From contig NZ_SOMG01000008.1 in assembly GCF_004402045.1 (NCBI RefSeq), positions 1 to 64,000 of the forward strand: 64,000 nt of DNA. The letters run 5' to 3'. Made by a program: the position numbers and the translations under genes. Below are positions 1 to 10,524 of this stretch, piece by piece. Position 1 is the stretch's first letter, and each line of letters starts with the position of its first letter. The notes beneath the pieces are model-generated. The model saw nothing but the letters and a program-made list of their open reading frames with translations. It was not told where the DNA came from and searched no databases. The DNA comes from Lelliottia nimipressuralis. Lineage in GTDB: Bacteria > Pseudomonadota > Gammaproteobacteria > Enterobacterales > Enterobacteriaceae.

Positions 1-196
1 CTTTGAGTGCCCACACAGATTGTCTGATAAATTGTTAAAGAGCAGTGCAACGCGGCTTTCGCTCACCGTTGCGAGGTCCCGTATATTACGTTTTCCTCAT
101 TCAGAGTCAAGTGATTATTTTCGCTTTTCTCTGTTGGCGTTCATCGCTGAACCCCGCTAACCCGGCGGCCTGTAAGCCGTTGTTCCGTGTCAGTGG
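1..196 (-). other. rRNA operon leader (16S gene lies off the left edge)
   Basis: On the minus strand this is the transcribed leader that precedes 16S rRNA. It contains a BoxA-type antitermination element (about 30-44) and the conserved leader end that runs into the mature 16S region outside the window. The position after murI matches the E. coli murI-rrsB arrangement, so this is probably the rrnB-equivalent operon. No mature rRNA sequence is present in the window. Confidence 0.9.
83..110 (-). promoter_or_regulatory. rRNA operon promoter P2
   Basis: On the minus strand a TTGACT -35 (105-110) and a TAATAT -10 (83-88) are separated by 16 bp. They lie about 120 bp downstream of P1, as in enteric rrn operons. 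Confidence 0.85.
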
Positions 197-202
197 AGGC
201 GC

Positions 203-230
203 ATTATAGGGAGTTCTCAGACGTTGACAA
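203..230 (-). promoter_or_regulatory. rRNA operon promoter P1
   Basis: On the minus strand a TTGTCA -35 (225-230) and a perfect TATAAT -10 (203-208) have the 16-bp spacer typical of rrn P1, followed by a GC-rich discriminator. An A/T tract at 237-270 just upstream is a candidate UP element; Fis sites would be expected further up, inside the end of murI. Confidence 0.9.
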
Positions 231-281
231 CCCCTCTTTTAAAAAAAACGTTCAACCGTCTCTTTTTTGCTCAAAAGCGTG

Positions 282-1133
282 CTACAGCGCCAGTTTTTCG
301 AGCGTTTCAAAGCCATAACGGCGTAAAACGGGTAAAAGTTGCTCAGTCTCTTTCGTGATTGCCATACAAAACGCGATATTCGCATCGGTAGATTTGGCAT
401 CCGGCGCTTCATGCTCCAGCAACCAGGCCGTACGACGGGCGATAGCCGCACCGGAATCCACCAGGCGCGTCCCCTCCGGCAGTACCTCTAACAGCTCTTC
501 CTGCAATAGCGGGAAGTGGGTGCAGCCCAGCACAACGGTATCCGGTGGTTCGGGCATCCGCAGCCAAGGACGAAGAATACGACGCAACTCTTCAAGCGAT
601 ACCGCCTTTCCATGCAGCTTCGCTTCGGCCATCTCCACCAGCTCAGCCGAGCCGAGCATCGCAATCTGACATTCGTTAGCAAAACGATCGATCAGCTCGC
701 GGGTATAAGGACGCTTTACCGTGCCCCGCGTCGCCAGCAAACCCACGATGCCGTTCGCCGTCAGGCGCGCGGCAGGTTTTATTGCAGGAACGACGCCTAC
801 AACCGGGAACGGGAATTTTTCACGCAGAGCAGGAAGGGAGACGGTGCTCGCCGTATTACAGGCGATGACGGCCAGCGCAAGGGGATAGCGCTTTTGTACC
901 GCAGTGACGATTTCAACCACACGCTCAACAATAAAATCTTCGCTCTTTTCACCATACGGGAAAGCGACGTTATCGAAGGCGTAGATGTAATGGAGATCCG
1001 GCAGGAGATGCCGAATCTCATCATAGACCGAAAGCCCACCGACGCCGGAATCAAATACCAGCACGGTGGGACGCGGATTAGAAGGTGTAGCTGCCAGACA
1101 AGGTGTATTCCCGTCCTGCAGTTTGGTAGCCAT
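282..1133 (-). CDS. murI: glutamate racemase
   Basis: Cytoplasmic, cofactor-independent racemase that converts L-glutamate to D-glutamate for peptidoglycan synthesis. The two catalytic cysteines are visible: Cys92 in ACNTAST and Cys204 in GCTHFPLL. The N-terminal [10 protein letters not shown] motif is present, and enteric MurI has an N-terminal extension like this one. The length, 283 aa, is close to the 285 aa of E. coli. The start lies inside the 3' end of btuB, giving a 56-bp overlap that implies translational coupling, as in E. coli. The gene ends about 50 bp upstream of the rRNA P1 promoter. Confidence 0.97.
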   Translation of the reverse strand: MATKLQDGNTPCLAATPSNPRPTVLVFDSGVGGLSVYDEIRHLLPDLHYIYAFDNVAFPYGEKSEDFIVERVVEIVTAVQKRYPLALAVIACNTASTVSLPALREKFPFPVVGVVPAIKPAARLTANGIVGLLATRGTVKRPYTRELIDRFANECQIAMLGSAELVEMAEAKLHGKAVSLEELRRILRPWLRMPEPPDTVVLGCTHFPLLQEELLEVLPEGTRLVDSGAAIARRTAWLLEHEAPDAKSTDANIAFCMAITKETEQLLPVLRRYGFETLEKLAL

Positions 1134-2931
1134 AAACTGTCTCGTAATCTTTATCGAACAGGTTGGCTATTTTACCACGAACTGTGAGGTGTGAGGTGAC
1201 AGGATACGAAACTGCGACATCCCACAGACTGACACCGCCCATTTTCACGCGTTCTGATGAATAGGTGTCTGGATCAATCGCAACATCATAGCGGGTGCCC
1301 AGGTAACGATAGGCAAGGTTCCAGTCGAGATCCCATACCTGCCAGTCAAGCTGATACTTAACCTGCTGCTTAGAACGGCGGGCCAGCACTTCGTTGGTTT
1401 TGGCATTACGCGGGTCGACATAATCATAGGAAATCTGATGTCCAACCGGGCCAGTATCAAACTGTGCGGTCGCTTCCACACCTTTAATACGTGCTTCGTC
1501 AACGTTGTAGTACCGATACGTATGCGGATCGCTGCTAATTAGATTATCAATGTCATTGCGATAACCTGTGATACGCCAGTTGACCGGTCCCGTCAGGCCT
1601 TCAAAGCCCCCTTCCCACTGCTTACTCTCCTCCGGTTTAAGGTCCGGATTACCGTAAGAGGCACTGTGGATCTGGCTCATGGTAGGTGCTTTAAAAGCGG
1701 TACCGTAGGAGGCAATCACGCGATAGCCATCCACAAACTCCCACGCTGCGCTGGTTTGCCATGTGCCATGGTTGCCAAAGTTGGAGTTGTCGTCATTACG
1801 CGCCGCCGCTTCCAGCGTCACGCTGTTGAACTGCTGCATCGCCGAGATGAACACGCCGGTATTACGTTGCTCGTAACCTTTATCCAGGTAGCCCGTTCCG
1901 GCCTGCGTCTTCTGCTTTTGCCAGTCCAGACCTGCGCCGATGTTGCCATGGCCGACTTCTACGGTGTTGAGCCATTGGGTGGTGTACTGCTTCACGTCAT
2001 CCATGGTGGCGGAATCAGCGTAACGCCCTTTCTTCGGATCATAGTTCTGATCTTTACTGCGGCCGTAACCCGCCACCAGCTGTGACTGGAAAATCCCCTG
2101 GTTGTAACGCAGACCGGTATCCCAGTTCTGACTGTAGAGCTGGCGAGTATCAGGTCGTCCATCCACCATAAAGTTGGCGTCGTAATGATCATAACCGTCA
2201 TACGCCGTACGGTTATCGTATCCAAAGCCACGGAAGAACCCGCTCACGCTGTCGGTAATCTGCTGTTCCACGGAGCCGTACAGCGATTTACTCATAAAGC
2301 CATCGCGGTCAGGCTGGCGCGGCGCATCCTGGGCAGCAATATCAAAGCCACGGGTATAGGTATAGTTACCCCCCATGGTGATTTTGGTTTTATCCAGCAC
2401 CTGCTGGAAAGCGCCGTCATAGGTCTGATAACCCTTAGAGCCGACGCCCGCTGAGATTTCTGCACCCGGCTTGTCGCGTCCGGTGATGATGTTGATCACG
2501 CCACCAATCGCGTCGGAGCCATACAGGGCCGAACGCGGACCACGGATGTACTCAATACGCTGAATCAGCGAGGTCGGGATTTGGCTCAGATCGGGAACGT
2601 TGCTGATCCCGGCGTTATTCAAAGGAATACCGTCAATCAGCACCAGCACATGGCGAGATTCTGTTCCGCGAATAAAAGTCGAAGAGTTCGAGCCCATTCC
2701 ACCGCTTTGCGCGATATCCACGCCCGGCAGACGTGACATGACTTCCACAACGCTTTTTGCCTGCCAGCGCTCAATATCTTCACGCGTCACCACGGACGTC
2801 GGTGCCAGAACAGTTTTTGCCGGTTGTTCAAAACGATTTGCCGTCACCACCAACGAGTCTGCGCTATCCTGCGCCCAGCCCGAAAATGCCGTGACGGACA
2901 ACGCCGTCAGCAGCGATACTTTTTTAATCAT
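1078..2931 (-). CDS. btuB: vitamin B12 TonB-dependent outer membrane receptor
   Basis: Outer membrane transporter for cobalamin, energised by TonB. From the chosen ATG the protein begins MIKK and has a signal peptide ending about Ala20. A TonB box (SLVVTA) follows, then the plug domain with [20 protein letters not shown], a 22-strand barrel, and a C-terminal SGSYTF that fits the terminal Phe rule. An ATG 15 bp further upstream is possible but lacks the typical start. Plug, periplasmic turns and C-terminus match E. coli closely, while several putative extracellular loops differ clearly. The upstream riboswitch indicates repression by adenosylcobalamin. The 3' end overlaps murI. Confidence 0.97.
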   Translation of the reverse strand: MIKKVSLLTALSVTAFSGWAQDSADSLVVTANRFEQPAKTVLAPTSVVTREDIERWQAKSVVEVMSRLPGVDIAQSGGMGSNSSTFIRGTESRHVLVLIDGIPLNNAGISNVPDLSQIPTSLIQRIEYIRGPRSALYGSDAIGGVINIITGRDKPGAEISAGVGSKGYQTYDGAFQQVLDKTKITMGGNYTYTRGFDIAAQDAPRQPDRDGFMSKSLYGSVEQQITDSVSGFFRGFGYDNRTAYDGYDHYDANFMVDGRPDTRQLYSQNWDTGLRYNQGIFQSQLVAGYGRSKDQNYDPKKGRYADSATMDDVKQYTTQWLNTVEVGHGNIGAGLDWQKQKTQAGTGYLDKGYEQRNTGVFISAMQQFNSVTLEAAARNDDNSNFGNHGTWQTSAAWEFVDGYRVIASYGTAFKAPTMSQIHSASYGNPDLKPEESKQWEGGFEGLTGPVNWRITGYRNDIDNLISSDPHTYRYYNVDEARIKGVEATAQFDTGPVGHQISYDYVDPRNAKTNEVLARRSKQQVKYQLDWQVWDLDWNLAYRYLGTRYDVAIDPDTYSSERVKMGGVSLWDVAVSYPVTSHLTVRGKIANLFDKDYETVYGYQTAGREYTLSGSYTF

Positions 2932-2957
2932 TGTTAAAGCATCCACAATATAAGAAG

Positions 2958-3160
2958 GATGCCGCAGGCCTCATCGATAGCACGCGATGATGAAACCAAA
3001 TGCGACGTGATCCCGGCAGGTCTTCGGGCTAGGTGGCTTTATAAGGATGAAGACTTCCCATTTTCACAGTGTCTACAACGCTCATCCCGCCAGTCTTTAC
3101 CGCTGCGCGTCAGCTCCAGATTTACACTGGATTCCCTTTTCACTCTCATGAGACCGGAAA
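2958..3160 (-). promoter_or_regulatory. cobalamin riboswitch of btuB
   Basis: The minus-strand leader of btuB holds the conserved cobalamin aptamer elements. The 5' segment resembling GGGAATCCAGTG and the GCTGACGCGCAGCGGTAA block lie around 3096-3138. The B12 box AGCCCGAAGACCTGCCGG is at 3013-3030. The element ends near the btuB ribosome binding site, consistent with control of translation start. The region 2932-3277 holds no gene. Confidence 0.93.
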
Positions 3161-3277
3161 CAGAATGCTACAATTAGACACGTATAGATGTCCAGACAGC
3201 TATTAGCCATTAAATCTGGACATCCCCTACACAATGCCTACAATCCCCGCGTAATTCTATATCACTCAGGACGCATC

Positions 3278-4378
3278 ATGACCCCCGAACACCTCCCAAC
3301 AGAACAGTACGACGCGCAGCTGGCAGAGAAAGTTGTCCGCCTGCAAAGTATGATGACGCCGTTCAACGCGCCCGTTCCCGAGGTGTTTCGCTCTCCTGTC
3401 AGCCACTACCGTATGCGCGCCGAATTCCGCATCTGGCATGACGGGGATGACCTGTATCACATCATTTTCGATCAGCAGACGAAATCGCGCATTCGCGTGG
3501 ACAGCTTCCCGGCGGCAAGCGAACTCATCAACCAGCTCATGACGCTGATGATGGAAGGCGTGCACAATAACCCGGTGCTGCGTCACAAGCTGTTCCAGAT
3601 TGACTATCTGACCACGCAAAGCAACCAGGCGATTGTCTCCCTGCTGTATCACAAAGCGCTTAATGACGAGTGGCGCGAGCAGGCGGAAGCGCTGCGCGAT
3701 ACCCTGCGTGCGCAGAACATCAACGTTCATCTGATCGGCCGCGCGACAAAAACCAAAATCATGCTGGATCAGGATTACGTCGACGAGCGTCTGCCGGTGG
3801 CAGGTAAAGAGATGGTTTATCGCCAGGTGGAGAACAGCTTCACCCAGCCAAACGCCGCGATGAACGTGCAAATGCTGGAGTGGGCGCTGAAGGCAACGGA
3901 AGGGTCAACGGGCGATCTGCTTGAGCTCTACTGCGGTAACGGTAACTTCTCGCTGGCGCTGGCACGTAACTTCGATCGCGTTCTGGCCACGGAAATTGCC
4001 AAACCGTCGGTCGCTGCCGCGCAGTACAACATTGCCGCTAACCATATCGACAACGTGCAGATCATTCGTATGGCAGCGGAAGAGTTTACTCAGGCCATGA
4101 ACGGCGTGCGGGCGTTTAACCGTCTTGAAGGGATCGATTTGAAAAGCTACCAGTGTGAGACGATTTTTGTCGACCCGCCGCGCAGTGGCCTGGACAGCGA
4201 AACCGAAAAGATGGTGCAGGCGTATCCGCGTATTTTGTACATCTCCTGTAACCCGGAGACGCTGTGCAAGAATCTGGAAACGTTAGGCCAGACGCATAAG
4301 GTTGAACGTCTGGCGCTGTTCGATCAGTTCCCGTATACGCATCATATGGAGTGCGGTGTACTGCTCACGGCAAAATGA
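3278..4378 (+). CDS. trmA: tRNA (uracil-54,C5)-methyltransferase
   Basis: SAM-dependent enzyme that makes ribothymidine at position 54 of tRNA (it also acts on tmRNA). Visible features are the SAM-binding [12 protein letters not shown] loop, the DPPRSG motif, catalytic Cys324 in SCNPET, and Glu358 in HHMECG near the C-terminus. From this ATG the protein is 366 aa, the E. coli length; an in-frame start 90 bp upstream would add a tail not seen in the family. The gene is divergent from btuB and shares its upstream region. Confidence 0.97.
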   Translation: MTPEHLPTEQYDAQLAEKVVRLQSMMTPFNAPVPEVFRSPVSHYRMRAEFRIWHDGDDLYHIIFDQQTKSRIRVDSFPAASELINQLMTLMMEGVHNNPVLRHKLFQIDYLTTQSNQAIVSLLYHKALNDEWREQAEALRDTLRAQNINVHLIGRATKTKIMLDQDYVDERLPVAGKEMVYRQVENSFTQPNAAMNVQMLEWALKATEGSTGDLLELYCGNGNFSLALARNFDRVLATEIAKPSVAAAQYNIAANHIDNVQIIRMAAEEFTQAMNGVRAFNRLEGIDLKSYQCETIFVDPPRSGLDSETEKMVQAYPRILYISCNPETLCKNLETLGQTHKVERLALFDQFPYTHHMECGVLLTAK

Positions 4379-4386
4379 CAGAGGTT

Positions 4387-4456
4387 TTGTAGGGCAGGTA
4401 AGCGAAGCGCCACCTGCCAAAAAGCCGGATGGCGCTTCGCATATCCGGCCTACAAA
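4387..4456. repeat. BIME (two facing REP units)
   Basis: Two imperfect palindromes, 4387-4418 and 4424-4456, face each other between the ends of trmA and yijD. Each has a GC-rich arm around GCGAAGCGCC or GGCGCTTCGC and an outer TTGTAGG or CCTACAA edge. This is the usual place for REP sequences, at convergent gene ends. Confidence 0.8.
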
Positions 4457-4464
4457 ACCCTTCT

Positions 4465-4824
4465 TTACTCCGGCAACTGGCTCTTACGGCTACGCATGCG
4501 CGAGCCAATCCAGAACACCAGCGCCACAGACAGTACCGCAGGCAGGAAGTTAGAGCCGATATCCGGATACTCCGCGCGCACCACCGTGCTATACAGCAAT
4601 ACACCCAGAATAAAGCAGGCTGCGGCCAGTCCCGGTAACCCGACCGGCATCGTGCGGTTCAGGTAACGTTGATGCAGGCAGTAAACCGTCAGCACCAGTG
4701 CAATAAGCGGGAAAATCGAAAACGGAACGATTGAGCTAAAAATAGCGGCAAACGTACCGTTAATGGATAAGCCAGCGATCAATGCCAGCAACAGCGTCCC
4801 TTTATCCTGACCTGACTGTTTCAT
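4465..4824 (-). CDS. yijD: YijD family inner membrane protein (DUF1422)
   Basis: Small membrane protein of 119 aa with about four hydrophobic segments (near residues 10-30, 34-48, 62-80 and 90-106) and a basic C-terminus. Sequence and position match E. coli YijD. The start is 9 bp after the fabR stop, so the two genes form a fabR-yijD operon. Its biochemical role is not established. The operon link to an unsaturated fatty acid regulator hints at a membrane-related role, which is inference only. Confidence 0.92.
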   Translation of the reverse strand: MKQSGQDKGTLLLALIAGLSINGTFAAIFSSIVPFSIFPLIALVLTVYCLHQRYLNRTMPVGLPGLAAACFILGVLLYSTVVRAEYPDIGSNFLPAVLSVALVFWIGSRMRSRKSQLPE

Positions 4825-4833
4825 TACTCACCT

Positions 4834-5469
4834 TCACTCTTCGGTTTGATGTGCCAGTTTCTCTTGTTCACGGCGATACCAGTAGTACGCACCTTTGGAG
4901 ATCATCCTGAGCTGCAATACCAGTCGCTCTTCGAGATGCTTACGTTGTTCAATGCTGACATCCAGCGCTTCGGCACCTGCGCTGAAAACAATCGTCACCA
5001 TCGCCTCGGCCTGTGCTTCAGTAAACGCACGCGGCATATGGTTTTCGAGTTCAAGATAGTCGGCAAGTTCCGCGATGAAGTGCTGAATTTCACGCGCGAC
5101 GGCGGCACGAAACGCCGCCGATGTGCCCGAACGCTCGCGCAGAAGCAGACGAAATGCGTTGGGGTTATTGCCGATAAATTCCATAAAGGTCGAGACGGAG
5201 GTACGGATCACGCTGCCCCCTTTTGCAATCCGCTGACGCGCCTGGCGCATCAGCTGACGCAGCATCAGGCCGCTCTCGTCGACCATGGTCAGACCCAGTT
5301 CATCCACATCACGGAAATGACGATAGAAGGACGTTGGCGCAATCCCGGCCTCGCGTGCGACTTCGCGCAGGCTCAAACTGGCAAAACTCCGCTCAGCACT
5401 CAGTTGACTGAATGCGGCTTCCACCAGCGAACGCCGGGTTTTCTCTTTTTGTTGTGCTCTTACGCCCAT
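4834..5469 (-). CDS. fabR: TetR-family regulator of unsaturated fatty acid synthesis
   Basis: Represses fabB (and fabA) in response to the ratio of unsaturated to saturated acyl-ACP or acyl-CoA. The N-terminal TetR helix-turn-helix spans about residues 8-50 and includes [19 protein letters not shown], followed by an all-helical ligand domain. The [10 protein letters not shown] start gives 211 aa. An upstream in-frame Met at 5505 is less likely because similarity to the family begins at MGVRAQ. The C-terminal few residues differ from E. coli. The gene is divergent from sthA and co-transcribed with yijD. Confidence 0.95.
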   Translation of the reverse strand: MGVRAQQKEKTRRSLVEAAFSQLSAERSFASLSLREVAREAGIAPTSFYRHFRDVDELGLTMVDESGLMLRQLMRQARQRIAKGGSVIRTSVSTFMEFIGNNPNAFRLLLRERSGTSAAFRAAVAREIQHFIAELADYLELENHMPRAFTEAQAEAMVTIVFSAGAEALDVSIEQRKHLEERLVLQLRMISKGAYYWYRREQEKLAHQTEE

Positions 5470-5668
5470 CACGATAGTTGAATCCTTCCAAAGGCCTGAT
5501 GGCACTATACCAGAGAATAAAATTAATCTGTTTGCTCAGCTTTGTGAATGATTGTTTACGTGCGGTTTGTGCTCCACTGCCGGAAAAAAGCACAACGATA
5601 ATTGGGTTACTCTGGCAATGATGTTATGATTCTGTTGCTTTTATGTATAAGAACAGGTAAGCCTTGCC

Positions 5669-7069
5669 ATGCCACATTCCTACGATTACGACGCAATAGT
5701 TATTGGTTCCGGCCCCGGCGGCGAAGGTGCTGCTATGGGTCTGGTGAAACAGGGAGCCAGAGTAGCGGTCATTGAGCGCTACCATAATGTCGGCGGCGGT
5801 TGCACCCACTGGGGCACCATCCCTTCCAAAGCCCTCCGCCACGCCGTTAGCCGCATTATCGAATTTAACCAGAACCCTCTTTACAGCGACCACTCCCGAC
5901 TTCTTCGTTCATCCTTTGCTGATATCCTGAATCACGCGGATACCGTCATTAACCAGCAAACACGTATGCGTCAGGGATTTTATGAGCGTAACCACTGTGA
6001 AATTTTGCAGGGCAACGCACATTTTGTGGATGAACACACCCTGGCGCTCGAATGCCACGACGGTTCAGTTGAAACCATCACGGCTGAAAAATTTGTGATT
6101 GCCTGCGGTTCTCGCCCGTACCATCCGGCCGATGTGGACTTCTCGCATCCGCGCGTCTACGACAGCGACTCCATCCTGAGCCTGCACCATGAACCACGCC
6201 ACGTCATTATCTATGGCGCGGGGGTGATTGGTTGCGAATATGCGTCGATCTTCCGCGGAATGGAGGTCAAAGTTGACCTGATCAACACCCGCGATCGCCT
6301 GCTGGCGTTTCTCGATCAGGAGATGTCAGACTCTCTCTCCTACCACTTCTGGAACAGCGGTGTGGTGATTCGCCACAACGAAGAGTACGAGAAGATTGAA
6401 GGCTGCGACGACGGCGTGATCATGCACCTGAAGTCCGGCAAGAAGCTGAAAGCCGACTGCCTGCTGTATGCCAACGGCCGTACCGGCAACACCGACTCAC
6501 TGCAGCTGCAAAATATCGGTCTTGAGACCGACAGCCGTGGTCAGCTGAAGGTCAACAGCATGTACCAGACCGCGCTGCCGCACGTTTACGCGGTCGGTGA
6601 CGTGATTGGCTACCCGAGTCTGGCTTCTGCCGCTTACGACCAGGGCCGCATTGCAGCTCAGGCGCTGGTGAAAGGCGAAGCGACGGCGCATCTGATTGAA
6701 GATATCCCGACGGGCATTTATACCATCCCGGAAATCAGTTCTGTCGGGAAAACCGAGCAGCAGCTGACGGCCATGAAGGTACCTTACGAGGTGGGACGTG
6801 CGCAGTTTAAACATCTGGCGCGGGCGCAAATCGTGGGGATGAGCGTGGGTACGCTGAAGATCCTGTTCCATCGCGAGACGAAAGAGATCCTCGGGATTCA
6901 CTGCTTTGGTGAACGCGCCGCGGAAATCATTCATATCGGGCAGGCAATTATGGAGCAGAAAGGTGGTGGTAACACCATTGAGTACTTCGTTAACACCACC
7001 TTTAACTACCCGACCATGGCGGAAGCCTATCGGGTTGCGGCACTAAACGGTCTGAACCGCCTGTTTTAA
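5669..7069 (+). CDS. sthA: soluble pyridine nucleotide transhydrogenase
   Basis: FAD flavoprotein that moves electrons between NADPH and NAD+, mainly to reoxidise excess NADPH. The N-terminal dinucleotide motif [12 protein letters not shown] binds FAD, and a second motif, [11 protein letters not shown], near residue 183 binds the nicotinamide nucleotide. The [16 protein letters not shown] segment sits where lipoamide dehydrogenase relatives carry the redox disulfide; only one Cys is present, as is normal for SthA. It is 466 aa, the E. coli length. The 3' end overlaps the end of convergent oxyR by 27 bp. Confidence 0.97.
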   Translation: MPHSYDYDAIVIGSGPGGEGAAMGLVKQGARVAVIERYHNVGGGCTHWGTIPSKALRHAVSRIIEFNQNPLYSDHSRLLRSSFADILNHADTVINQQTRMRQGFYERNHCEILQGNAHFVDEHTLALECHDGSVETITAEKFVIACGSRPYHPADVDFSHPRVYDSDSILSLHHEPRHVIIYGAGVIGCEYASIFRGMEVKVDLINTRDRLLAFLDQEMSDSLSYHFWNSGVVIRHNEEYEKIEGCDDGVIMHLKSGKKLKADCLLYANGRTGNTDSLQLQNIGLETDSRGQLKVNSMYQTALPHVYAVGDVIGYPSLASAAYDQGRIAAQALVKGEATAHLIEDIPTGIYTIPEISSVGKTEQQLTAMKVPYEVGRAQFKHLARAQIVGMSVGTLKILFHRETKEILGIHCFGERAAEIIHIGQAIMEQKGGGNTIEYFVNTTFNYPTMAEAYRVAALNGLNRLF

Positions 7070-7969
7070 CGCGCTGTCAAAATGGCCATCCATGGAACTA
7101 CGGATGGCCTCTGCCAGCTGCTCATAGCGGCTGCGCAGCGGTGAACCCGGACGATACACCAGGCCAATGGTACGACGCGGCTCCGGCTTAATGCACGGCA
7201 GATAGACCACGCCATCACGTTTACGCTCGCGCGGTACCGCCAGTGCAGGCAACAGCGTGATTCCACTTCCCGCAGCGACCATATTACGCAGCGTTTCCAG
7301 GCTGGTTGCGCGGAAATGGGTATCCTCATCAGCACCCGCTTCGAAGCAGAAGCCCATCGCCTGATCGCGCAGGCAGTGGCCATCTTCCAGCATCAGCAGC
7401 TTTTCACCGGCCAGATCGGACATCGGTACGCGATCGCGGTTCGCCCACGGGTGATCTTCATAGATCGCCAGCATCATCGGCTCATCGAACAGCGGCACTT
7501 CAATAAAGGCTTCACTCTCTTTCACCAGCGCCAGAATGGCGCAGTCGAGCTTGCCGCTGTCCAGCTGTGCCAGCAGCTGATGCGTTTGCGCTTCATGCAG
7601 ATACATTTCGAGTTTCGGGAACGTCTGGTGCAGCATAGGAATGATTTGCGGCAGCAGGTACGGACCAACGGTTGGGATCAGGCCAATATGCAGTGGGCCT
7701 GACATCGCCTCCCCCTGCTGGCTTGCCATTTCCTTGAGCACTTTGACCTCGCGCAGCACGGTGCGCGCCTGATCCACCAGCAGAAGACCTGCCTGTGTGA
7801 ACAGAACCTTACGACTGGTGCGCTCCAGCAGCATCACGCCCAGCTCGTCTTCCAGCTTGCGGATCTGACCGCTCAGCGTGGGCTGGCTGACGTGGCAGGA
7901 ATCTGCCGCGCGGCGAAAGTGACGATGCTCGGCTAACGCTACCAGGTATTCAAGATCACGAATATTCAT
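7043..7969 (-). CDS. oxyR: hydrogen peroxide-sensing LysR-type regulator
   Basis: LysR-family activator of peroxide defence (katG, oxyS, dps and others). The N-terminal HTH is visible as [21 protein letters not shown]. The redox pair Cys199 and Cys208 lie in [18 protein letters not shown] and form the activating disulfide. It is 308 aa against 305 in E. coli, with the extra residues at the C-terminus. The gene is divergent from oxyS, with OxyR-type motifs between them, and overlaps sthA tail to tail. Confidence 0.97.
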   Translation of the reverse strand: MNIRDLEYLVALAEHRHFRRAADSCHVSQPTLSGQIRKLEDELGVMLLERTSRKVLFTQAGLLLVDQARTVLREVKVLKEMASQQGEAMSGPLHIGLIPTVGPYLLPQIIPMLHQTFPKLEMYLHEAQTHQLLAQLDSGKLDCAILALVKESEAFIEVPLFDEPMMLAIYEDHPWANRDRVPMSDLAGEKLLMLEDGHCLRDQAMGFCFEAGADEDTHFRATSLETLRNMVAAGSGITLLPALAVPRERKRDGVVYLPCIKPEPRRTIGLVYRPGSPLRSRYEQLAEAIRSSMDGHFDSALKQAVQTV

Positions 7970-7990
7970 TATTCATCCTCCGTCGCCACG

Positions 7991-8036
7991 ATAGTTCATG
8001 GCGATAGATAGCATAGCAACGAACGATTATCCCTAT
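7991..8036. promoter_or_regulatory. OxyR binding region between oxyR and oxyS
   Basis: Spaced ATAG tetranucleotides at 7991, 8004 and 8008 and a CTAT at 8033 lie just upstream of oxyR, where E. coli OxyR binds to repress itself and activate oxyS. The exact four-element register is imperfect by eye. Confidence 0.5.
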
Positions 8037-8066
8037 CAAGCATTCTGTTGAATAATACGCCACATA

Positions 8067-8182
8067 GACGAGGCGGCACGTGTTTGACCCTTGACGTCCC
8101 CGCACCGTCAGCGAGTTTCTCTCAAAACTCGAACAACTAAAGCCAACGTGAACTTTTGCGGACCCCGTGGTCCGCTTTTTTT
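8067..8182 (+). ncRNA. oxyS: OxyS small RNA
   Basis: Peroxide-induced, Hfq-binding sRNA, divergent from oxyR as in E. coli. Conserved blocks are GGCGGCAC near the 5' end, GACCCTTGACGTC (the first fhlA-pairing loop region), the A-rich linker AACAACTAAAGCCAACGTGAACTTTTGCGG, and a terminal hairpin at 8158-8175 followed by a T-run. The 3' hairpin loop differs from E. coli. The 5' end is inferred from alignment to memory of E. coli OxyS and may be a few bases off. Confidence 0.9.
8158..8182 (+). terminator. OxyS intrinsic terminator
   Basis: A 7-bp stem, GCGGACC/GGTCCGC, with a 4-nt loop is followed by eight T residues. Confidence 0.9.
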
Positions 8183-8243
8183 TGCGTAAAAAAGCCCGGG
8201 ATAAAAGCAAAATGGCAACCGAAGTTGCCATTTTTAGTGTTTG

Positions 8244-8278
8244 CTCCCTCTCCCGTGGGAGAGGGCCGGGGTGAGGGC
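8244..8278. repeat. boxC-like GC-rich repeat
   Basis: The palindrome CCCTCTCCCGTGGGAGAGGG is followed by GGGGTGAGGG, downstream of argH. The same CCCTCTCCC/GGGTGAG pattern recurs at 21904-21957 and 38197-38263, which marks a dispersed repeat family like E. coli boxC. Confidence 0.6.
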
Positions 8279-8293
8279 ACCAGCCCGCACGGT

Positions 8294-9667
8294 TCAAACC
8301 AACCGGTTTTTCGCATCCGCAATCGCCTGCGCAACCTGCTTAGGCGACACGCCGCCTTTCGCTGCACGCTTGTCCAGGCAGGACTGCAGCGCCAGAATCG
8401 GATACACATCATCCCCGATAACCGCGCTGAACTTCTGCAGATCGGCAAGCGCCAGATCTTCCAGAGGTTTACCCTGACGAATCGCCTCTACCACCGCTTC
8501 GCCCACAATATGGTGCGCTTCACGGAACGGAACGCCTTTCGCCACCAGATAATCTGCCAGTTCGGTAGAGTTCGCATAGCCCTGCTGCGCCGCTTCCTGG
8601 CAGCGCGGACGTTTCACCTGAATGCCGTCCAGCACCAGCGCGCCCATATGCAGACAGTCCAGCCAGGTGTCGAGCGCGTCGAACAGCCCTTCTTTGTCTT
8701 CCTGCATATCTTTGTTGTATGCCAGCGGCAACCCTTTCAGGGTCATCATCATGCCGGTCAGCGCGCCCTGTACACGGCCACACTTACCGCGGATCAGCTC
8801 CAGCGCATCCGGGTTTTTCTTCTGCGGCATAAGTGAAGAGCCGGAGGTCACGCGATCGGACAGCTCGACGAAGCCCGCTTCGCCAGAGTTAAAGAAGATC
8901 AGGTCTTCAGCGAAGCGCGACAGATGCACCATACCGATAGACGCATTTGAGAGCAGTTCCAGCACGTGGTCGCGGTCGGACACGCTGTCCAGGCTGTTAC
9001 GGGTGGCGGAGGCAAAGCCCAGCCAGCCTGCCAGCTGCTCACGGTCGATTTCATACGCCGTACCGGCCAGCGCACCGCTGCCCAGTGGGCTCACGTCCAG
9101 ACGCTTCAGGGTATCCTGCAGACGGCTTTCATCACGCGCCAGCATCTCAGCGTAGGCCAGACACCAGTGCGCAAAGGTCACCGGCTGCGCACGCTGCAGA
9201 TGGGTATAACCCGGCATCACCGCGTCCTGATTATTCTGTGCGGTTTCCACCAGTGCGCTCTGCAGCTGACGGTTGGCCGTAAGCAGTTCGCCAACGGTAT
9301 CTTTACACCAAAGCTTCAGGTCGGTAGCGACCTGGTCGTTACGGCTACGGCCTGTATGCAGCTTTTTACCCAACTGACCGACTTTGTCGATCAGTTTGCT
9401 TTCCACCCAGCTGTGAATATCTTCGGCATCGCTCTGCAGGATTTGCTGCGGATCCAGACGCACTTCTTCCAGCAAATTATTAAGCGCCTCTTCCAGCTGC
9501 AGCTGTTCCTCTGCGGTCAGCACGCCTACCGTCACCAGCGCTTTGGACCAGGCCACAGAGCCGACGATATCCTGTTCGGCCAGGCGGTAGTCGAAGCGCA
9601 AAGAGTCGTTGAACTGTTTGAAACGCTGATCCGCTGCCTGTGTAAAACGCCCACCCCAAAGTGCCAT
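8294..9667 (-). CDS. argH: argininosuccinate lyase
   Basis: Last step of arginine synthesis: cleaves argininosuccinate to arginine and fumarate. Member of the fumarase/aspartase superfamily and a homotetramer. The superfamily signature [12 protein letters not shown], with its catalytic Ser loop, is at about residues 277-288. The [12 protein letters not shown] and HLQRAQPVT motifs are also present. It is 457 aa, as in E. coli. It is the third gene of argCBH, after argB and a 74-bp gap that contains a REP unit. Confidence 0.98.
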   Translation of the reverse strand: MALWGGRFTQAADQRFKQFNDSLRFDYRLAEQDIVGSVAWSKALVTVGVLTAEEQLQLEEALNNLLEEVRLDPQQILQSDAEDIHSWVESKLIDKVGQLGKKLHTGRSRNDQVATDLKLWCKDTVGELLTANRQLQSALVETAQNNQDAVMPGYTHLQRAQPVTFAHWCLAYAEMLARDESRLQDTLKRLDVSPLGSGALAGTAYEIDREQLAGWLGFASATRNSLDSVSDRDHVLELLSNASIGMVHLSRFAEDLIFFNSGEAGFVELSDRVTSGSSLMPQKKNPDALELIRGKCGRVQGALTGMMMTLKGLPLAYNKDMQEDKEGLFDALDTWLDCLHMGALVLDGIQVKRPRCQEAAQQGYANSTELADYLVAKGVPFREAHHIVGEAVVEAIRQGKPLEDLALADLQKFSAVIGDDVYPILALQSCLDKRAAKGGVSPKQVAQAIADAKNRLV

Positions 9668-9694
9668 AACATGCTTCCTTTATTCGTTAGTTCC

Positions 9695-9726
9695 GCCGGG
9701 TGGCGCTACGCTTACCCGGCCTACGG
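9695..9726. repeat. REP unit between argB and argH
   Basis: A GCCGGGTGGCG...CTTACCCGGC palindrome ending CCTACGG lies inside the argCBH operon. REP stem-loops of this kind can stabilise the upstream part of an mRNA. Confidence 0.8.
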
Positions 9727-9741
9727 TCATTCAATAAAAAC

Positions 9742-10521
9742 TTAGGCTAAAATACGCGTGCCAATCGGCGTGCCGTTAAACAGCGCCGGGAGCTGCTCCG
9801 CGTGACGCCATGAGGCGATATCCACCGGGCGACCCAGCGTGCGCGCAGCGTCCAGCGCCGCATTCACTTTGACGATCATGCCATCGGTGATAATGCCCTG
9901 ATCAATCAGCTGCTCGGCTTTTTCCGCGGTCATTTCCGCAATGCGCTGACCTTTACCGTCCAGAATACCGCTCACGTCGGAGAGCAGGATCAGATCCGCA
10001 CCCAGCGTTGCCGCCAGCGCAGTCGCCGCCTGGTCAGCATTGACGTTCATCAGGTCGCCCTCTTCGGTCACACCGATAGAGCTCACCACCGGCAGGAATC
10101 CGCCTTCCAGCAGCGTGTTAATCAGCTTAGGCGAACCTGGCTGCGCCAGTCCAACATGGCCGAGCTCTTCGTCGAGCTGGGTCACTTTTACGCTGTCGCC
10201 ATCGCCCAGATAGAGGCCAACAGACGCGATATGGTGTTTCTTCGCCCAGGACAACAGAGTTTTGTTCGCCGTACCCGCCAGCGCGCCGGTGATGATGTCA
10301 ATCTGGTCGGCAGGCGTCACGCGCAGGCCGTTTTTCTTTTTCACCGGCAGGTTGAGCCCTTTCATCAGCTCATCCACCACGCAGCCGCCGCCGTGCACAA
10401 TCACCAGCGGACGTTGATGTGATTCGCGATAGTTAACCAGCGCGGTAAACAGACGCTCCAGCGCTTCTTCGCTGTCCAGCAGTACACCACCGAGTTTGAT
10501 AATTAATGGGTTCATCATCAC
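9742..10521 (-). CDS. argB: acetylglutamate kinase
   Basis: Second step of arginine synthesis: phosphorylates N-acetylglutamate with ATP. Amino acid kinase fold with the N-terminal KLGGVLL glycine loop, the [13 protein letters not shown] acetylglutamate-binding loop, and [12 protein letters not shown] near residue 160. It is about 258 aa. Three consecutive in-frame ATGs make the exact start uncertain by one or two codons. It lies 3 bp after argC in the argCBH operon. Confidence 0.97.
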   Translation of the reverse strand: MMMNPLIIKLGGVLLDSEEALERLFTALVNYRESHQRPLVIVHGGGCVVDELMKGLNLPVKKKNGLRVTPADQIDIITGALAGTANKTLLSWAKKHHIASVGLYLGDGDSVKVTQLDEELGHVGLAQPGSPKLINTLLEGGFLPVVSSIGVTEEGDLMNVNADQAATALAATLGADLILLSDVSGILDGKGQRIAEMTAEKAEQLIDQGIITDGMIVKVNAALDAARTLGRPVDIASWRHAEQLPALFNGTPIGTRILA

Positions 10522-10524
10522 ACC

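Noticed and set aside
2959..3177. Plus-strand open frame in the btuB leader
   Set aside because: It lies antisense to the cobalamin riboswitch and its sequence is explained by conserved aptamer elements.
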